This document shows positions 1 through 9,534 of a stretch of DNA of 64,000 nucleotides, one piece after another. The notes under the pieces were generated by a model. It did not search any database. It saw nothing but the letters and a program-made list of their open reading frames with translations, and was not told where the DNA came from. The stretch spans positions 310,001 to 374,000 of the forward strand of contig NZ_JYKZ01000001.1 of NCBI RefSeq assembly GCF_001043005.1, read 5' to 3'. The number at the start of each line of letters is the position of its first letter. The first letter of the stretch is position 1. The DNA is from Pseudomonas psychrophila (GTDB lineage: Bacteria > Pseudomonadota > Gammaproteobacteria > Pseudomonadales > Pseudomonadaceae). Position numbers and translations under genes: made by a program.

Positions 1-657
1 CCAGCGTGCATTCCAGACGAACCCGTCGGCGTCCATCGCCGAACCATCCGGACCGCCCCGAGGGTGAGGGCCACGCCAGACTTCAGGCGGGCTCAAGAAG
101 CCATCTGCCGCCACCGAGTACTGATAAATCGTGGCATCCAGGCTGTCGCCGAAATACAGGGTGGTGGCATCAGCGCTCCACAGCAGGGTGTTGGGAATGC
201 CCAGGCCGTTGAGCAACGGCGTGACACGGCCATCGGCCTGAACCCGAAACAGCCCGCCACTGCGGCGCTCGACAGGCAAGTCTTGGCCCTGCTCGCCAAT
301 GTTGTTCTGCATGGTCCCCAGCCACAGCTGACCCAAGGCGTCGCACCGGGCCTCATTGGGGCGATTGCCTGGCTGCGGATCGACAACACAGAGCAGTGTG
401 AGCCGCGGATCAAGGCCCGGCGAATCCAGATCAAGGCGATAGACACCGCTGCTCAAGGTCACCAGCGCATCACCGCTGGCACAGGGGATAAAGGCTGAAA
501 CGTGCTCGGGCATTTGCCAGATCTGTACGTTGTCACCCTGCAAGCGCAAAGCCTGCCTGGCGGCAATATCGACCCAGTACAAGGTTTGCCCGGGAGCATC
601 CCAGAACGGCGCCTCCCCAAGCGTTGCGCGATGCGCAGTAACGGCTGTCCACGGCAT
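1..657 (-). CDS. SMP-30/gluconolactonase-family protein, C-terminus outside window
   Basis: A frame open from the ATG at 657 to the window edge gives 219 residues of a six-bladed propeller enzyme of the SMP-30/gluconolactonase/LRE family, which are metal-dependent lactonases acting on sugar lactones. All four expected metal ligands are visible: Glu15 (GEAPFWD), Asn101 (GNRPNEARCD), Asn156 (GIPNTLLWS) and Asp209 (PDGSAMDADG). AGGAG lies 6 bases before the ATG, which supports this start. There is no signal peptide, so the protein is probably cytoplasmic. The family is about 290 residues long, so roughly 70 are missing. The exact lactone substrate cannot be read from sequence. Confidence 0.9.
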   Translation of the reverse strand, partial: MPWTAVTAHRATLGEAPFWDAPGQTLYWVDIAARQALRLQGDNVQIWQMPEHVSAFIPCASGDALVTLSSGVYRLDLDSPGLDPRLTLLCVVDPQPGNRPNEARCDALGQLWLGTMQNNIGEQGQDLPVERRSGGLFRVQADGRVTPLLNGLGIPNTLLWSADATTLYFGDSLDATIYQYSVAADGFLSPPEVWRGPHPRGGPDGSAMDADGFVWNARW

Positions 658-698
658 AGGTGCTCCTGATTTTTATTGTTAGGGGTCAGGCACGCAAT

Positions 699-1262
699 TT
701 AAGGCTCAAGACCCATGGGGAAAAACGTCCCCCCGCTCCAGACACCCAGCCAGTTCTGCCCGTCGACCTGACGAACCACCGCCAGTTCGACCAGTTGGTA
801 GAACACATTGCGGTGGATCAGGGCTTCGAGATTGCGCCGGACATGAAGGTAGGGCGCGGGCTCCTGGGTCTGAGGATCGATGACGAAGCGCAGTGGGTGC
901 TCGGTGCCGGCATCGATCAACTCGTCGACATGGGTGGTAAAACGCAGGACTTGCTGCTCGCCCGTCCCTACCACTTGCAAAGCGATCGCGACAAAAGGCG
1001 CGTCATCCACCTTGATGCCGACTTTTTCTACCGGAGTGATCAGAAAGTAGTCATCGCCGTCGCGGCGAATGATCGTCGAGAACAGCTTGACCATGGGCTT
1101 GCGGCCAATTGGCGTGCCCATGTAGTACCAGGTGCCGTCCCGGGCAATGCGCATGTCGATGTCACCGCAAAACGCGGTGTCCCACAAGTGAACGGGCGGC
1201 AGGCCCTTGTCGGCCCTGGGGATTTGCGCCAACAGGTTACTGACGTCTACCGGCTCGCTCAT
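699..1262 (-). CDS. DUF1285 family protein
   Basis: This 187-residue protein matches the DUF1285 family common in pseudomonads and related Proteobacteria. It begins with MSEPVDVSNLLAQI and has the family segments PPVHLWDTAFCGDIDMRI and GTWYYMGTPIGRKPMVKLFS. No catalytic residues are known and the function is uncharacterised. A GAGGAGA ribosome site precedes the ATG. It lies 15 bases downstream of the DUF4823 lipoprotein gene on the same strand, so the two are probably co-transcribed, as is usual in Pseudomonas. There is no signal peptide or membrane segment. The family call is fairly secure; no role is offered. Confidence 0.85.
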   Translation of the reverse strand: MSEPVDVSNLLAQIPRADKGLPPVHLWDTAFCGDIDMRIARDGTWYYMGTPIGRKPMVKLFSTIIRRDGDDYFLITPVEKVGIKVDDAPFVAIALQVVGTGEQQVLRFTTHVDELIDAGTEHPLRFVIDPQTQEPAPYLHVRRNLEALIHRNVFYQLVELAVVRQVDGQNWLGVWSGGTFFPMGLEP

Positions 1263-1277
1263 GTTGCTCTCCTCGAC

Positions 1278-1883
1278 TTATTGATCGCTCAAGCCTATCA
1301 AGCTGCGAGCGTACTTGGCGAGCGGCGGGCCTATCAGGTCAGCGGGCTTGTTGTCATGGAACGTCAGCAAACCGCCGCGACTGCGGATGGTGGCGGTATC
1401 GATCAAATACTGGGTGCTGGTCTCGATCAGCATCACCTGGATCACGCCGCTGTCGATCCCCAACCGGCTGATCTCTTCCTGGTCGAGCCATTCGTCGCTG
1501 TTGCTGATGCGGTCATCGGCCCGAGCAAAGCGGGTGAACAGCAAGTAGTGAGCGCCAAAGCCCCGGGCTTCGGTCATCGCCTGATCGAGGCCGACCGGTT
1601 CTTTGGCGCGACGCACCATGGGAAAGTATTCGACGAAACCGTTAAAGGCTTCTTCGGCCACCACGTTGGGGCGCACGTACGGATCGCCGATCGGCGCAAA
1701 CGGCCCTTGGGCGATGTAGATAAAGGAATCCGGCTGAATGCGCAGCGAGTTGCTGCGACGGGTGTTGCTGTGATCAAGCATGCCCGCGTCACTCAACTGA
1801 TAACGCGCGCCCTCGCCCAGATCGCTGAGCTTCATGCAGCCGCCCAGCGCCAATAAAGCCAGCCAAACAATCAGACCACGCAT
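1278..1883 (-). CDS. DUF4823 family lipoprotein
   Basis: The 201-residue product starts with a lipoprotein signal peptide (MRGLIVWLALLALGGC). The LGGC lipobox predicts lipid attachment at Cys16 and anchoring in the envelope, probably the outer membrane. The mature part resembles the DUF4823 family of pseudomonad lipoproteins. Recognisable parts are QPDSFIYIAQGPFAPIGDP and the region from VMLIETSTQYLIDTATIRS on. Its function is unknown. It is followed on the same strand by the DUF1285 gene and is probably the first gene of that pair. Confidence 0.85.
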   Translation of the reverse strand: MRGLIVWLALLALGGCMKLSDLGEGARYQLSDAGMLDHSNTRRSNSLRIQPDSFIYIAQGPFAPIGDPYVRPNVVAEEAFNGFVEYFPMVRRAKEPVGLDQAMTEARGFGAHYLLFTRFARADDRISNSDEWLDQEEISRLGIDSGVIQVMLIETSTQYLIDTATIRSRGGLLTFHDNKPADLIGPPLAKYARSLIGLSDQ

Positions 1884-1989
1884 CCTGCTCTCCCGATGGC
1901 CGGTGACAGAAAACCGGCGAATAGTCGCGTGATGCAGATTGCGCGCCAGTTCGCAGAGTTCAGTTTTTGTGGGAAAAAACTTGGTTACT

Positions 1990-2074
1990 GTGGGAGCCAG
2001 CCTGCTGGCGAAAGCATCACTTCGGTGAGCCAGGCAGGCCGTGTCGCCTGCATCGCCAGCAGGCTGGCTCCCAC
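1990..2074. repeat. REP-like palindromic pair
   Basis: Two 21-bp arms at 1990-2010 and 2054-2074 are perfect reverse complements (GTGGGAGCCAGCCTGCTGGC... and its complement), separated by 43 bases. This is the typical short palindromic intergenic repeat of Pseudomonas genomes. It lies between the end of moaA and the DUF4823 gene and could act as a transcript-stabilising or terminating structure. Confidence 0.85.
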
Positions 2075-2092
2075 TAGGACGGGGTCTACAGT

Positions 2093-3061
2093 TCAGCCGC
2101 CGATGATCTTCATCACGGTGGCGCCACCGGAGAACGCAACGTCCTGCTTGTCGCCCAAGGCTTTCATCAGCAGGCCTTGCAGCGCAGGCAGCGCCTGATG
2201 GCGAGGCTTGTTGAGCAGATCACCCAAATAGTGGCGATTGCTCGACGACAGGCAACCATGCAACCACCCCGTGGAAGACAACCGCAGCCGCGAACACGTT
2301 CGGCAAAACGGCACGCTTTCGTTGGCAATCACCCCGAAATAACCGTGATCCGGAATCTGGTAGCGCACAGCCGTGGCATCGATTGGCGCATCGGCCTGCA
2401 AGTACTCGTAGCGCTCGCCAATCAGCGATAACAGCTGTTGAAGGCTGACGAACTGCTGCAGGAAGGCATTGCCATCACTGGCCAGATGCCCCATGCGCAT
2501 CAGCTCGATAAAACGCAGTTCATAGCCGCGCTCAAGGCAGTACTCCAGCAACGGCATGACCTGATCCAGGTTCTGTCCGCGCAAGGGCACCATATTGACC
2601 TTGATCTTGATCCCCGCTTCCCGGGCCTGCTGCATGCCGTCGAGCACGGTCGGCAGATCGCCGCCACGGGCAATGCTGCGAAAGGCTGCTGGATCAAGGG
2701 TGTCGAGGGAGACATTGAGACGGCGAATGCCCGCGTCCAGCAGTAATGGCAACTTGCGCGCAAGCAATTGGCCGTTAGTGGTCAGGCTGATGTCGCTCAA
2801 CCCCAATTGCCCCACTTCACGCATAAACGTCTCAAGCTTGGGGCTGACCAGCGGCTCGCCGCCCGTGATGCGCAAGCGCTCGATGCCCGCCGCCTCGATC
2901 AGGTAGGCCACCCCGCGCACCATCGCTTCGGCCGACAGCTCATCCTGCGCGGCAACCAACCGCTTGCCGTTAGGCACACAGTAGGTGCAGGCATAGTTGC
3001 AAGCGGAGGTCAGACTGATACGCAAGTTGCGAAAACGTCTGCCTTGGCGATCAACGATCAT
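2093..3061 (-). CDS. moaA: GTP 3',8-cyclase MoaA (molybdenum cofactor biosynthesis)
   Basis: This is a radical-SAM enzyme that, with MoaC, converts GTP to cyclic pyranopterin monophosphate, the first step of molybdopterin synthesis. The N-terminal cluster motif CNYACTYC gives Cys21, Cys25 and Cys28. The second 4Fe-4S cluster ligands are in FCRTCSRLRLSSTGWLHGC. The protein ends in Gly-Gly, which the family needs for activity. I chose the ATG at 3061 because GGAG lies 8 bases upstream and the product starts MIVDRQGRRFRNLR at the normal length of 322 residues. An ATG at 3109 would add 16 unconserved residues. The gene stands alone here, with no other moa gene nearby. Confidence 0.95.
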   Translation of the reverse strand: MIVDRQGRRFRNLRISLTSACNYACTYCVPNGKRLVAAQDELSAEAMVRGVAYLIEAAGIERLRITGGEPLVSPKLETFMREVGQLGLSDISLTTNGQLLARKLPLLLDAGIRRLNVSLDTLDPAAFRSIARGGDLPTVLDGMQQAREAGIKIKVNMVPLRGQNLDQVMPLLEYCLERGYELRFIELMRMGHLASDGNAFLQQFVSLQQLLSLIGERYEYLQADAPIDATAVRYQIPDHGYFGVIANESVPFCRTCSRLRLSSTGWLHGCLSSSNRHYLGDLLNKPRHQALPALQGLLMKALGDKQDVAFSGGATVMKIIGG

Positions 3062-3186
3062 GGATGACTCCGGCGCGGGGGAAATGGGCCGCCGCAAAAC
3101 CTGACTCATAAATCAGGTTTTGGCAAGACCCAAGCCTGATTATAAGCCTCAAGGCCATAAGCCATGAAGGCAAATACTGGCCGGGG

Positions 3187-3828
3187 TTACTCTACAGCCG
3201 GGGTATCGGTGTCACGCTTGCGCTTGTTGCCCATGCGTACGCCAATGTCCATCAGGAACTGAAAAAAGCCTTCCTGGTCTTCCAGCACATTGCTCCAGAA
3301 CGGCGAGTGATACAGCGCCACGGCGCCGTGCACCAGAGCCCACGCTGCGCAGTAATGGAAGTATGGCGGTACGTCTTCGAGCTTGCCTTCACTGATACGC
3401 CCCTTGATCAGCAGGGTCAGGCGCTCAAAGTTCGATGCACGGATCTTGTGCAGTTCTTCGACCAGTTCAGGCACCTGATTGCCCTTCACGACCTTTTCTT
3501 CAAGGCGATCGAACAACCGGTAACGCTGCGGATCACGCATGCGAAACTCAAAGTAGGCACGGGACAGCGCCTCTTTGTCTTTATCCACGTCGGCGGAATG
3601 CAGCAGCTCGTTCAAATCGCGCTCGTAGTCGAGCATCAGGCGCAGGTAGATCTCGGCCTTGGACTTGAAGTGCTTGTAGATCGTGCCTTTGCCGATACCC
3701 ACGGCATCAGCAATCATCTCGACGGTGACACTGTCTTCACCCAGGTCGAGGAACAGCTTGAGCGCGGTATCGAGAATTTCTTGCTCGCGGCGACGAAACT
3801 CACGGACCTTACGGGGTTCTTTGTGCAT
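3187..3828 (-). CDS. TetR/AcrR-family transcriptional regulator
   Basis: A 213-residue regulator with an N-terminal TetR helix-turn-helix (about residues 13-59, including VEMIADAVGIGKGTIYKHFKS) and a C-terminal ligand domain. It matches the conserved pseudomonad regulator that sits beside the tmk-holB-tatD locus (PA2957 in P. aeruginosa, from memory of that genome). The C-terminus is basic (GNKRKRDT). Its ligand is not evident. The 430-base gap to tatD holds the RgsA-like small RNA and a palindromic repeat. It is probably a monocistronic backbone gene. Confidence 0.9.
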   Translation of the reverse strand: MHKEPRKVREFRRREQEILDTALKLFLDLGEDSVTVEMIADAVGIGKGTIYKHFKSKAEIYLRLMLDYERDLNELLHSADVDKDKEALSRAYFEFRMRDPQRYRLFDRLEEKVVKGNQVPELVEELHKIRASNFERLTLLIKGRISEGKLEDVPPYFHYCAAWALVHGAVALYHSPFWSNVLEDQEGFFQFLMDIGVRMGNKRKRDTDTPAVE

Positions 3829-4028
3829 AAGAAAAGGTCTGTTGGGGTCAAAATCGAAGCGAAGTATTATGCATTAGTCACGCAAAATTGCACGGATCAT
3901 CCTGCATATCGATGTGTTCAAACGATTTACCCGCGGCCCAATGAGCACTCAAGCGAAGCTCGGGTATTCCAAATCTGTTTAAAAAACGATCAATCCCGGC
4001 TGGACGTTCGACAAAGCTGGCCAATACT

Positions 4029-4149
4029 TAACTTGTCGGCGTGACATCCCCCCCAAAGTGTCTCGCCGATATAGGCAGCAACGGAATGTGTGCCTTTGTT
4101 TTACTCCTAATGGTCTTAACCCGGATTCCCCAGAGCCCGGGTTTTTTTT
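4029..4149 (+). ncRNA. rgsA: RgsA (P16)-like small RNA
   Basis: The interval between the TetR gene and tatD is the known locus of the stress-induced sRNA RgsA in Pseudomonas. It contains an RNA-like segment. TCGGCG...CGCCGA (about 4035-4067) encloses an inner GACA/TGTC stem with the C-rich loop TCCCCCCAAAG, and a strong intrinsic terminator closes it at 4118-4149. CCAATACTTAAC just upstream resembles an RpoS-type -10 element, consistent with the known RpoS dependence of RgsA. The ends are approximate. The call rests on synteny and structure, not on a covariance-model search. Confidence 0.65.
4118..4149 (+). terminator. Rho-independent terminator of the RgsA-like RNA
   Basis: The stem AACCCGG/CCCGGGTT with a short loop is followed by a run of eight T residues. 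Confidence 0.85.
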
Positions 4150-4175
4150 GCCTGCCTGTTTACTTTAAAAACTGG

Positions 4176-4256
4176 GGGAGCGGGCTTGCTCGCGATGCAG
4201 GCGCTGCGGCCTGAATGGATGCGCGCGGTGATGCTATCGCGAGCAAGCCCGCTCCC
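4176..4256. repeat. REP-like palindromic pair downstream of tatD
   Basis: Two 21-bp arms, 4176-4196 (GGGAGCGGGCTTGCTCGCGA...) and its reverse complement at 4236-4256, flank a 39-base spacer. The repeat is of the pseudomonad REP type and lies immediately 3' of tatD. Confidence 0.85.
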
Positions 4257-4259
4257 ACG

Positions 4260-5051
4260 TCAGATTGACTGCGCAACCCGAGCCAGCGGGAACAGACGCT
4301 TGAAGTTTTCGGTGGTCTGCTCTGCAAAGCGCTCGTAGGACTCGCCGCGCAACATGGCCAGAAACTCAGCAACTTCACGTACGTACTGCGGCAGATTCGG
4401 TTTGCCCCGATAGGGAATCGGAGCAAGGTATGGCGAGTCGGTCTCGACCAGCAAACGATCTGCAGGCACCTGGCGAGCCACATCCCGCAGCGCGTCTGCA
4501 TTGCGAAAGGTGACGATGCCCGACAGCGAGATGTAGTAACCCATGTCCAGCGCCGTCTTGGCCATGTCCCAGTCTTCAGTGAAGCAGTGCAGCACGCCTG
4601 CCTGAGGCAGTGCCGCCTCACGCAGTAAGTTCAGGGTATCGGCACGGGCTCCACGGGTGTGGATAACCACCGGCTTACCCGTCTGCTGAGCCGCTTCCAG
4701 ATGCACCCGAAACGACAGTTGCTGCAAGTCGGCAGCTTCAGGCTCGTAGTGGTAGTCCAGACCGGTTTCACCGATAGCCACCACCCGAGGGTGGTTCAGC
4801 TCGTTCAACAGCCAGTCCAGAGCGGGTGCCGCTCCCGGCTGTACGTCCAGGGGGTGGACGCCCACCGAGCAATCCACATCGGCATAGCGATCGGTCAGGG
4901 CTTTGACATCCGCCGCGTTGTCGGCACTTACGCCGATACACAGAAAATGCCCTACACCGCGTTGACGTGCTGCCTCGAGAGCCGCGTCCAGCGAGCCGTC
5001 ATGGGCGCTCAGATCAAGACGATCGAGATGGCAATGAGAGTCAACCAACAT
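4260..5051 (-). CDS. tatD: TatD-family metal-dependent hydrolase/DNase
   Basis: A TIM-barrel amidohydrolase-fold protein of 263 residues. Metal-binding motifs are visible from N to C: SHCHLD (residues 5-10), GETGLDYH near residue 93, VIHTRGA near 129, HCFTE near 154 and ETDSPYLAP near 203. TatD proteins are divalent-metal-dependent exonucleases linked to DNA and RNA repair or quality control. The order tmk-holB-tatD on one strand matches pseudomonads. However, the gap to holB is only about 30 bases and holds no pilZ gene, which usually sits here. The product has the normal family length. Confidence 0.93.
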   Translation of the reverse strand: MLVDSHCHLDRLDLSAHDGSLDAALEAARQRGVGHFLCIGVSADNAADVKALTDRYADVDCSVGVHPLDVQPGAAPALDWLLNELNHPRVVAIGETGLDYHYEPEAADLQQLSFRVHLEAAQQTGKPVVIHTRGARADTLNLLREAALPQAGVLHCFTEDWDMAKTALDMGYYISLSGIVTFRNADALRDVARQVPADRLLVETDSPYLAPIPYRGKPNLPQYVREVAEFLAMLRGESYERFAEQTTENFKRLFPLARVAQSI

Positions 5052-5083
5052 ACAAAATTTACCTGCTTATCAATTCAATCAAA

Positions 5084-6470
<1,387 letters not shown>

Positions 6471-6516
6471 TCAAATCCGCTAAACATAGGGCCTGAGCCG
6501 AAAACAGGAGTACACC

Positions 6517-7347
6517 GTGAGAACCATCATCGGCCTAGCCGCCCTGGCCAGAAGTGGCAAAGACACCGTAGCTTCGATGCTCCTTAAACTGCCAGGGGTG
6601 GCTGCCTTTGCTTTGGCTGATCCATTGAAAGCAGGTTGCCAAGCGCTGTTCGGCCTGACAGATGAAGAGACCTGGCAGGACGACCATAAGGAAACAAGCA
6701 TCGGGCTTTGGGCCAAGTCGCCTCGTGAGTTCTTTCAAACGGTGGGTACTGAATGGATGCGCTATCATAACGCAGACCATTGGTTGATGAGAGCCGACAG
6801 GGAAATCAATCCTCCAGAACACCCATCAACCTCTTCAGCCCTGGCCGACCTCACCTCCCCTGACGCCCCGTTCCAGCTAGCAGCAAAGGCCTTTTTCGAC
6901 TTCAGTGACGACCAGATCTGGAATCCAGCCTCGTCCGCAATTTGCGACGCCTACTGGGGTCTCTCTCCTGCGGACGCCGTTGCCCTCCTTAAGCGATACG
7001 CCTACGACCTATACCCAGACTTCGACAAGATCCGCCGCCAACGCCCGGTCAGACAGCTTGCCCGTAGAGGCCAAGTTCCTGCCGATGCTCAGACGATCAT
7101 TATCAAAGACATTCGTTTCGAGAATGAAGCCGCATTCCTGCGTTCTCACAATGGCGAGATCTGGCATATCAGCAGACAGAATCTGCAGAAGGTCAACGCC
7201 CACTCTTCCGAGCTGGGTGTTGCCCAAGCCATAGGTGACCTGAGCCTGATCAACAATGGCACGCTTGAAGACCTGCAGGCCTTGGTAGCCGAAGCCTGGA
7301 ACGCACACACCCAGCGCACCCCTAACAATAACGAAGGCAGTAATTGA
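6517..7347 (+). CDS. Phage-type deoxynucleoside monophosphate kinase
   Basis: A 276-residue P-loop kinase starting with GTG at 6517, with AGGAG 6 bases upstream. The N-terminus GLAALARSGKDTVASML carries the RSGKDT phosphate-binding loop typical of T4 gp1-like dNMP kinases. Further on, SPREFFQTVGTEWMR, IIKDIRFENEAAFL and the ending DLSLINNGTLEDLQALV follow the gp1 pattern (family members have RQ/GT, DxRxxxE and xxNxGTLxEL motifs). T4 gp1 phosphorylates dTMP, dGMP and hydroxymethyl-dCMP, so this enzyme could supply thymidylate kinase activity. That point matters because it is the first gene inside an element that has cut the chromosomal tmk. It is followed after 3 bases by the recombinase operon. 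Confidence 0.85.
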   Translation: MRTIIGLAALARSGKDTVASMLLKLPGVAAFALADPLKAGCQALFGLTDEETWQDDHKETSIGLWAKSPREFFQTVGTEWMRYHNADHWLMRADREINPPEHPSTSSALADLTSPDAPFQLAAKAFFDFSDDQIWNPASSAICDAYWGLSPADAVALLKRYAYDLYPDFDKIRRQRPVRQLARRGQVPADAQTIIIKDIRFENEAAFLRSHNGEIWHISRQNLQKVNAHSSELGVAQAIGDLSLINNGTLEDLQALVAEAWNAHTQRTPNNNEGSN

Positions 7348-7350
7348 TAA

Positions 7351-9534
7351 ATGTCAGCCTTCGACCACAGCGTCACAGAGACCCTAACGAACACCGGTCG
7401 CACGGTTTCCGCTAGGTATCTGAACAACCCTAACTACGACCCTCAAAGCAATGTCTGCGCGTGCCTCCACTGGGTATTTCTGCTGTACAGCCCGAGCAGA
7501 AACCAAGTTCGAGCGTACGTCTTGCGAGACGCCATCGATTTATTCTTGGATTTCAGGCACTCCCACAACTCGAACAATCCAAAGCTGCTTCATATCTCAA
7601 AGTACACCGATATTAACTCGGAGATTTTCAATCGATACATTCAATATGTGCGCGACTTGGGTGAGCAGCTTGCTAAGCCAGAAATTTTGAAGACAGCCAT
7701 CAAACTGGTGGCAGATGAAACAGGCAAGCTTCCTTCCTTAGCGCTGCCCATCGTGCACCTTGGAGCGAGAACAGCCAAGAACGCCCCCCTGTCGCCACAG
7801 GGGTTACAAACTTTGGAATACGCCCTAACAAGTCATATCAAACTTCTTTGGGAAAAGCTGAACTTTCGAGATGCTGTTGAGAATGCACAGCCGTATACAG
7901 CCAATGAAATTAACGGACACCTGCGTCCAACGCGTACACGAGTGAAAATCCTTCAATCATGGCACTATTTTCGCACGAACAAAATCAAGCCTCTAAGACG
8001 AACATGGATTGACCGGCTCTCCGTATGCACGGATCCAGAACTTAGTGCTCTAGCGAAAAATCCCGAAACGTATAATAAAAAGATACAGAAAATTTATGAG
8101 CAGGAGGTTGATCACCTTCCGGATTTTGACCTGAGTCATGATCCACTTGAAGACAACCCAATAATGCATTGGGAAGTTGACTTTCCTAGGATTGTTAGAA
8201 CTTTTTTAGACCATGGCTATCCGCTAGAAATGTCCTTGGATACCCTTTACAAGGAGTACCGTAATCCATCATTGCAACGACTTAAAGAATTTCGTCATGA
8301 CGTAATCAAATTAATTATTTACCGATTTACTATTGGAAATAAACAACGCGCGCTTTTTCTTCCAAGAGTTGACCACGTGCTTGGAATGTACTTTCCCACA
8401 GTGATCGACATGACTGCAATTCTTCTATTTATGATGTTCCAGTCTGGATGGAATAAGGAGACTGCGCTGTCGCTGGATAAGGATAACTTCGAGCATCTGC
8501 TGACCGGCACAATAGAGGAGGCCGTCAAGGTTGTCTTTGCGGAGAAGATACGTTCACAAGGCCAAGACAAGCCTTACACCACAGCAAAGCGCATCGAGCT
8601 CCCTACGAGCAGTGATGACCCCTATTCGTTCTATAACCTGATCCGGCTAGCTAAGTACCTAGCTGAGCCATTGTCCAAGTACCCGATTGACCAAATACCT
8701 GCATATTTGACAGATGATCACATGAATCCTCTGTTTCTCTGCATACGCCTCAGGGAAGACTGGAGCCGTGGTGGACGCCTTACCTCCATCAGTCACCCCA
8801 AAACGTTTCGCATCTGCGTGCAGCAGTTTCTGGCGAAATACGAGGTTATCGATAACGGGGAAAGACTGACTAGCGCAATCCAGCTCACTCGGCGCCTGCG
8901 CCCAACCTGGATGCTATATAAAAAGCAGGACAATCCGGTCGCCGTGCTCTCGATGACAATGGGCCACGTCAGCCGTGATACGACCGACATTTTCTATGAT
9001 AACTCCGCTGCCGCACATGTAGAGCGCTTGCAGCGTTTGCGCTCTGAACTTGAAGCTGTAATTGAGCTACTCCGCGCCCGGAAATTCAAAGGGCTACTCA
9101 GCAAACACGCCCAGGCACTGGCATCACAAATGTGGAAGGTTTTCCACATTCCTGGCCAGGAAAAACCAATGTGGGCGTGCGCTGATCAGAAGAAGCCGAA
9201 CTGGGTTGGCTCCGAAATCATCGCCAGCACCGGCAAGACGTGCTGGAAGATCAAGGAATGCATTTTTTGCTCCCAGCTCAGGGTTTTCAAGGACTCCCTC
9301 CCCTACGTCATTGAGCGTGAATCGCATCTGAACGAACTATTGGAGTCCAGCGAGGGGGGGTTCACCTCCCGATTTGTAAAGGAACAGGAGGCTTTCCGGT
9401 ACATCTTGGACGAATGGGGTGATTACGACGAAGTGAAAGAAGCGGCCCGATACCGTCGAGACAACGGGCCCTTGCTACCGCGCGACCTCGATATGTTGGA
9501 GATCATCTTTGAAAGCGAGGAATACAATGTCTAA
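7351..9534 (+). CDS. Large tyrosine-recombinase-like protein A (divergent catalytic site)
   Basis: A 727-residue protein in an operon with two other integrase-like proteins. The C-terminal part (about 360-560) resembles tyrosine recombinase catalytic domains: MGHVSRDTTDIFYDN gives His539 and Tyr549. The first catalytic arginine box reads FQSGWNKETALSL and lacks Arg, and the box II region reads RRLRPTWML instead of HxxR. It may therefore be an accessory or structural partner. A Cys-containing tail (GKTCWKIKECIFC near 630) could bind metal. It starts 3 bases after the kinase stop and ends overlapping the next gene by 8 bases (ATGTCTAA). Multi-recombinase modules of this sort recall Tn554-like and recombinase-in-trio elements. 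Confidence 0.75.
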   Translation: MSAFDHSVTETLTNTGRTVSARYLNNPNYDPQSNVCACLHWVFLLYSPSRNQVRAYVLRDAIDLFLDFRHSHNSNNPKLLHISKYTDINSEIFNRYIQYVRDLGEQLAKPEILKTAIKLVADETGKLPSLALPIVHLGARTAKNAPLSPQGLQTLEYALTSHIKLLWEKLNFRDAVENAQPYTANEINGHLRPTRTRVKILQSWHYFRTNKIKPLRRTWIDRLSVCTDPELSALAKNPETYNKKIQKIYEQEVDHLPDFDLSHDPLEDNPIMHWEVDFPRIVRTFLDHGYPLEMSLDTLYKEYRNPSLQRLKEFRHDVIKLIIYRFTIGNKQRALFLPRVDHVLGMYFPTVIDMTAILLFMMFQSGWNKETALSLDKDNFEHLLTGTIEEAVKVVFAEKIRSQGQDKPYTTAKRIELPTSSDDPYSFYNLIRLAKYLAEPLSKYPIDQIPAYLTDDHMNPLFLCIRLREDWSRGGRLTSISHPKTFRICVQQFLAKYEVIDNGERLTSAIQLTRRLRPTWMLYKKQDNPVAVLSMTMGHVSRDTTDIFYDNSAAAHVERLQRLRSELEAVIELLRARKFKGLLSKHAQALASQMWKVFHIPGQEKPMWACADQKKPNWVGSEIIASTGKTCWKIKECIFCSQLRVFKDSLPYVIERESHLNELLESSEGGFTSRFVKEQEAFRYILDEWGDYDEVKEAARYRRDNGPLLPRDLDMLEIIFESEEYNV

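Noticed and set aside
660..1856. 398-codon plus-strand open frame
   Set aside because: It is antisense to the DUF1285 and DUF4823 genes, spans their junction and has no conserved sequence. GC-rich codon use makes such frames common here.
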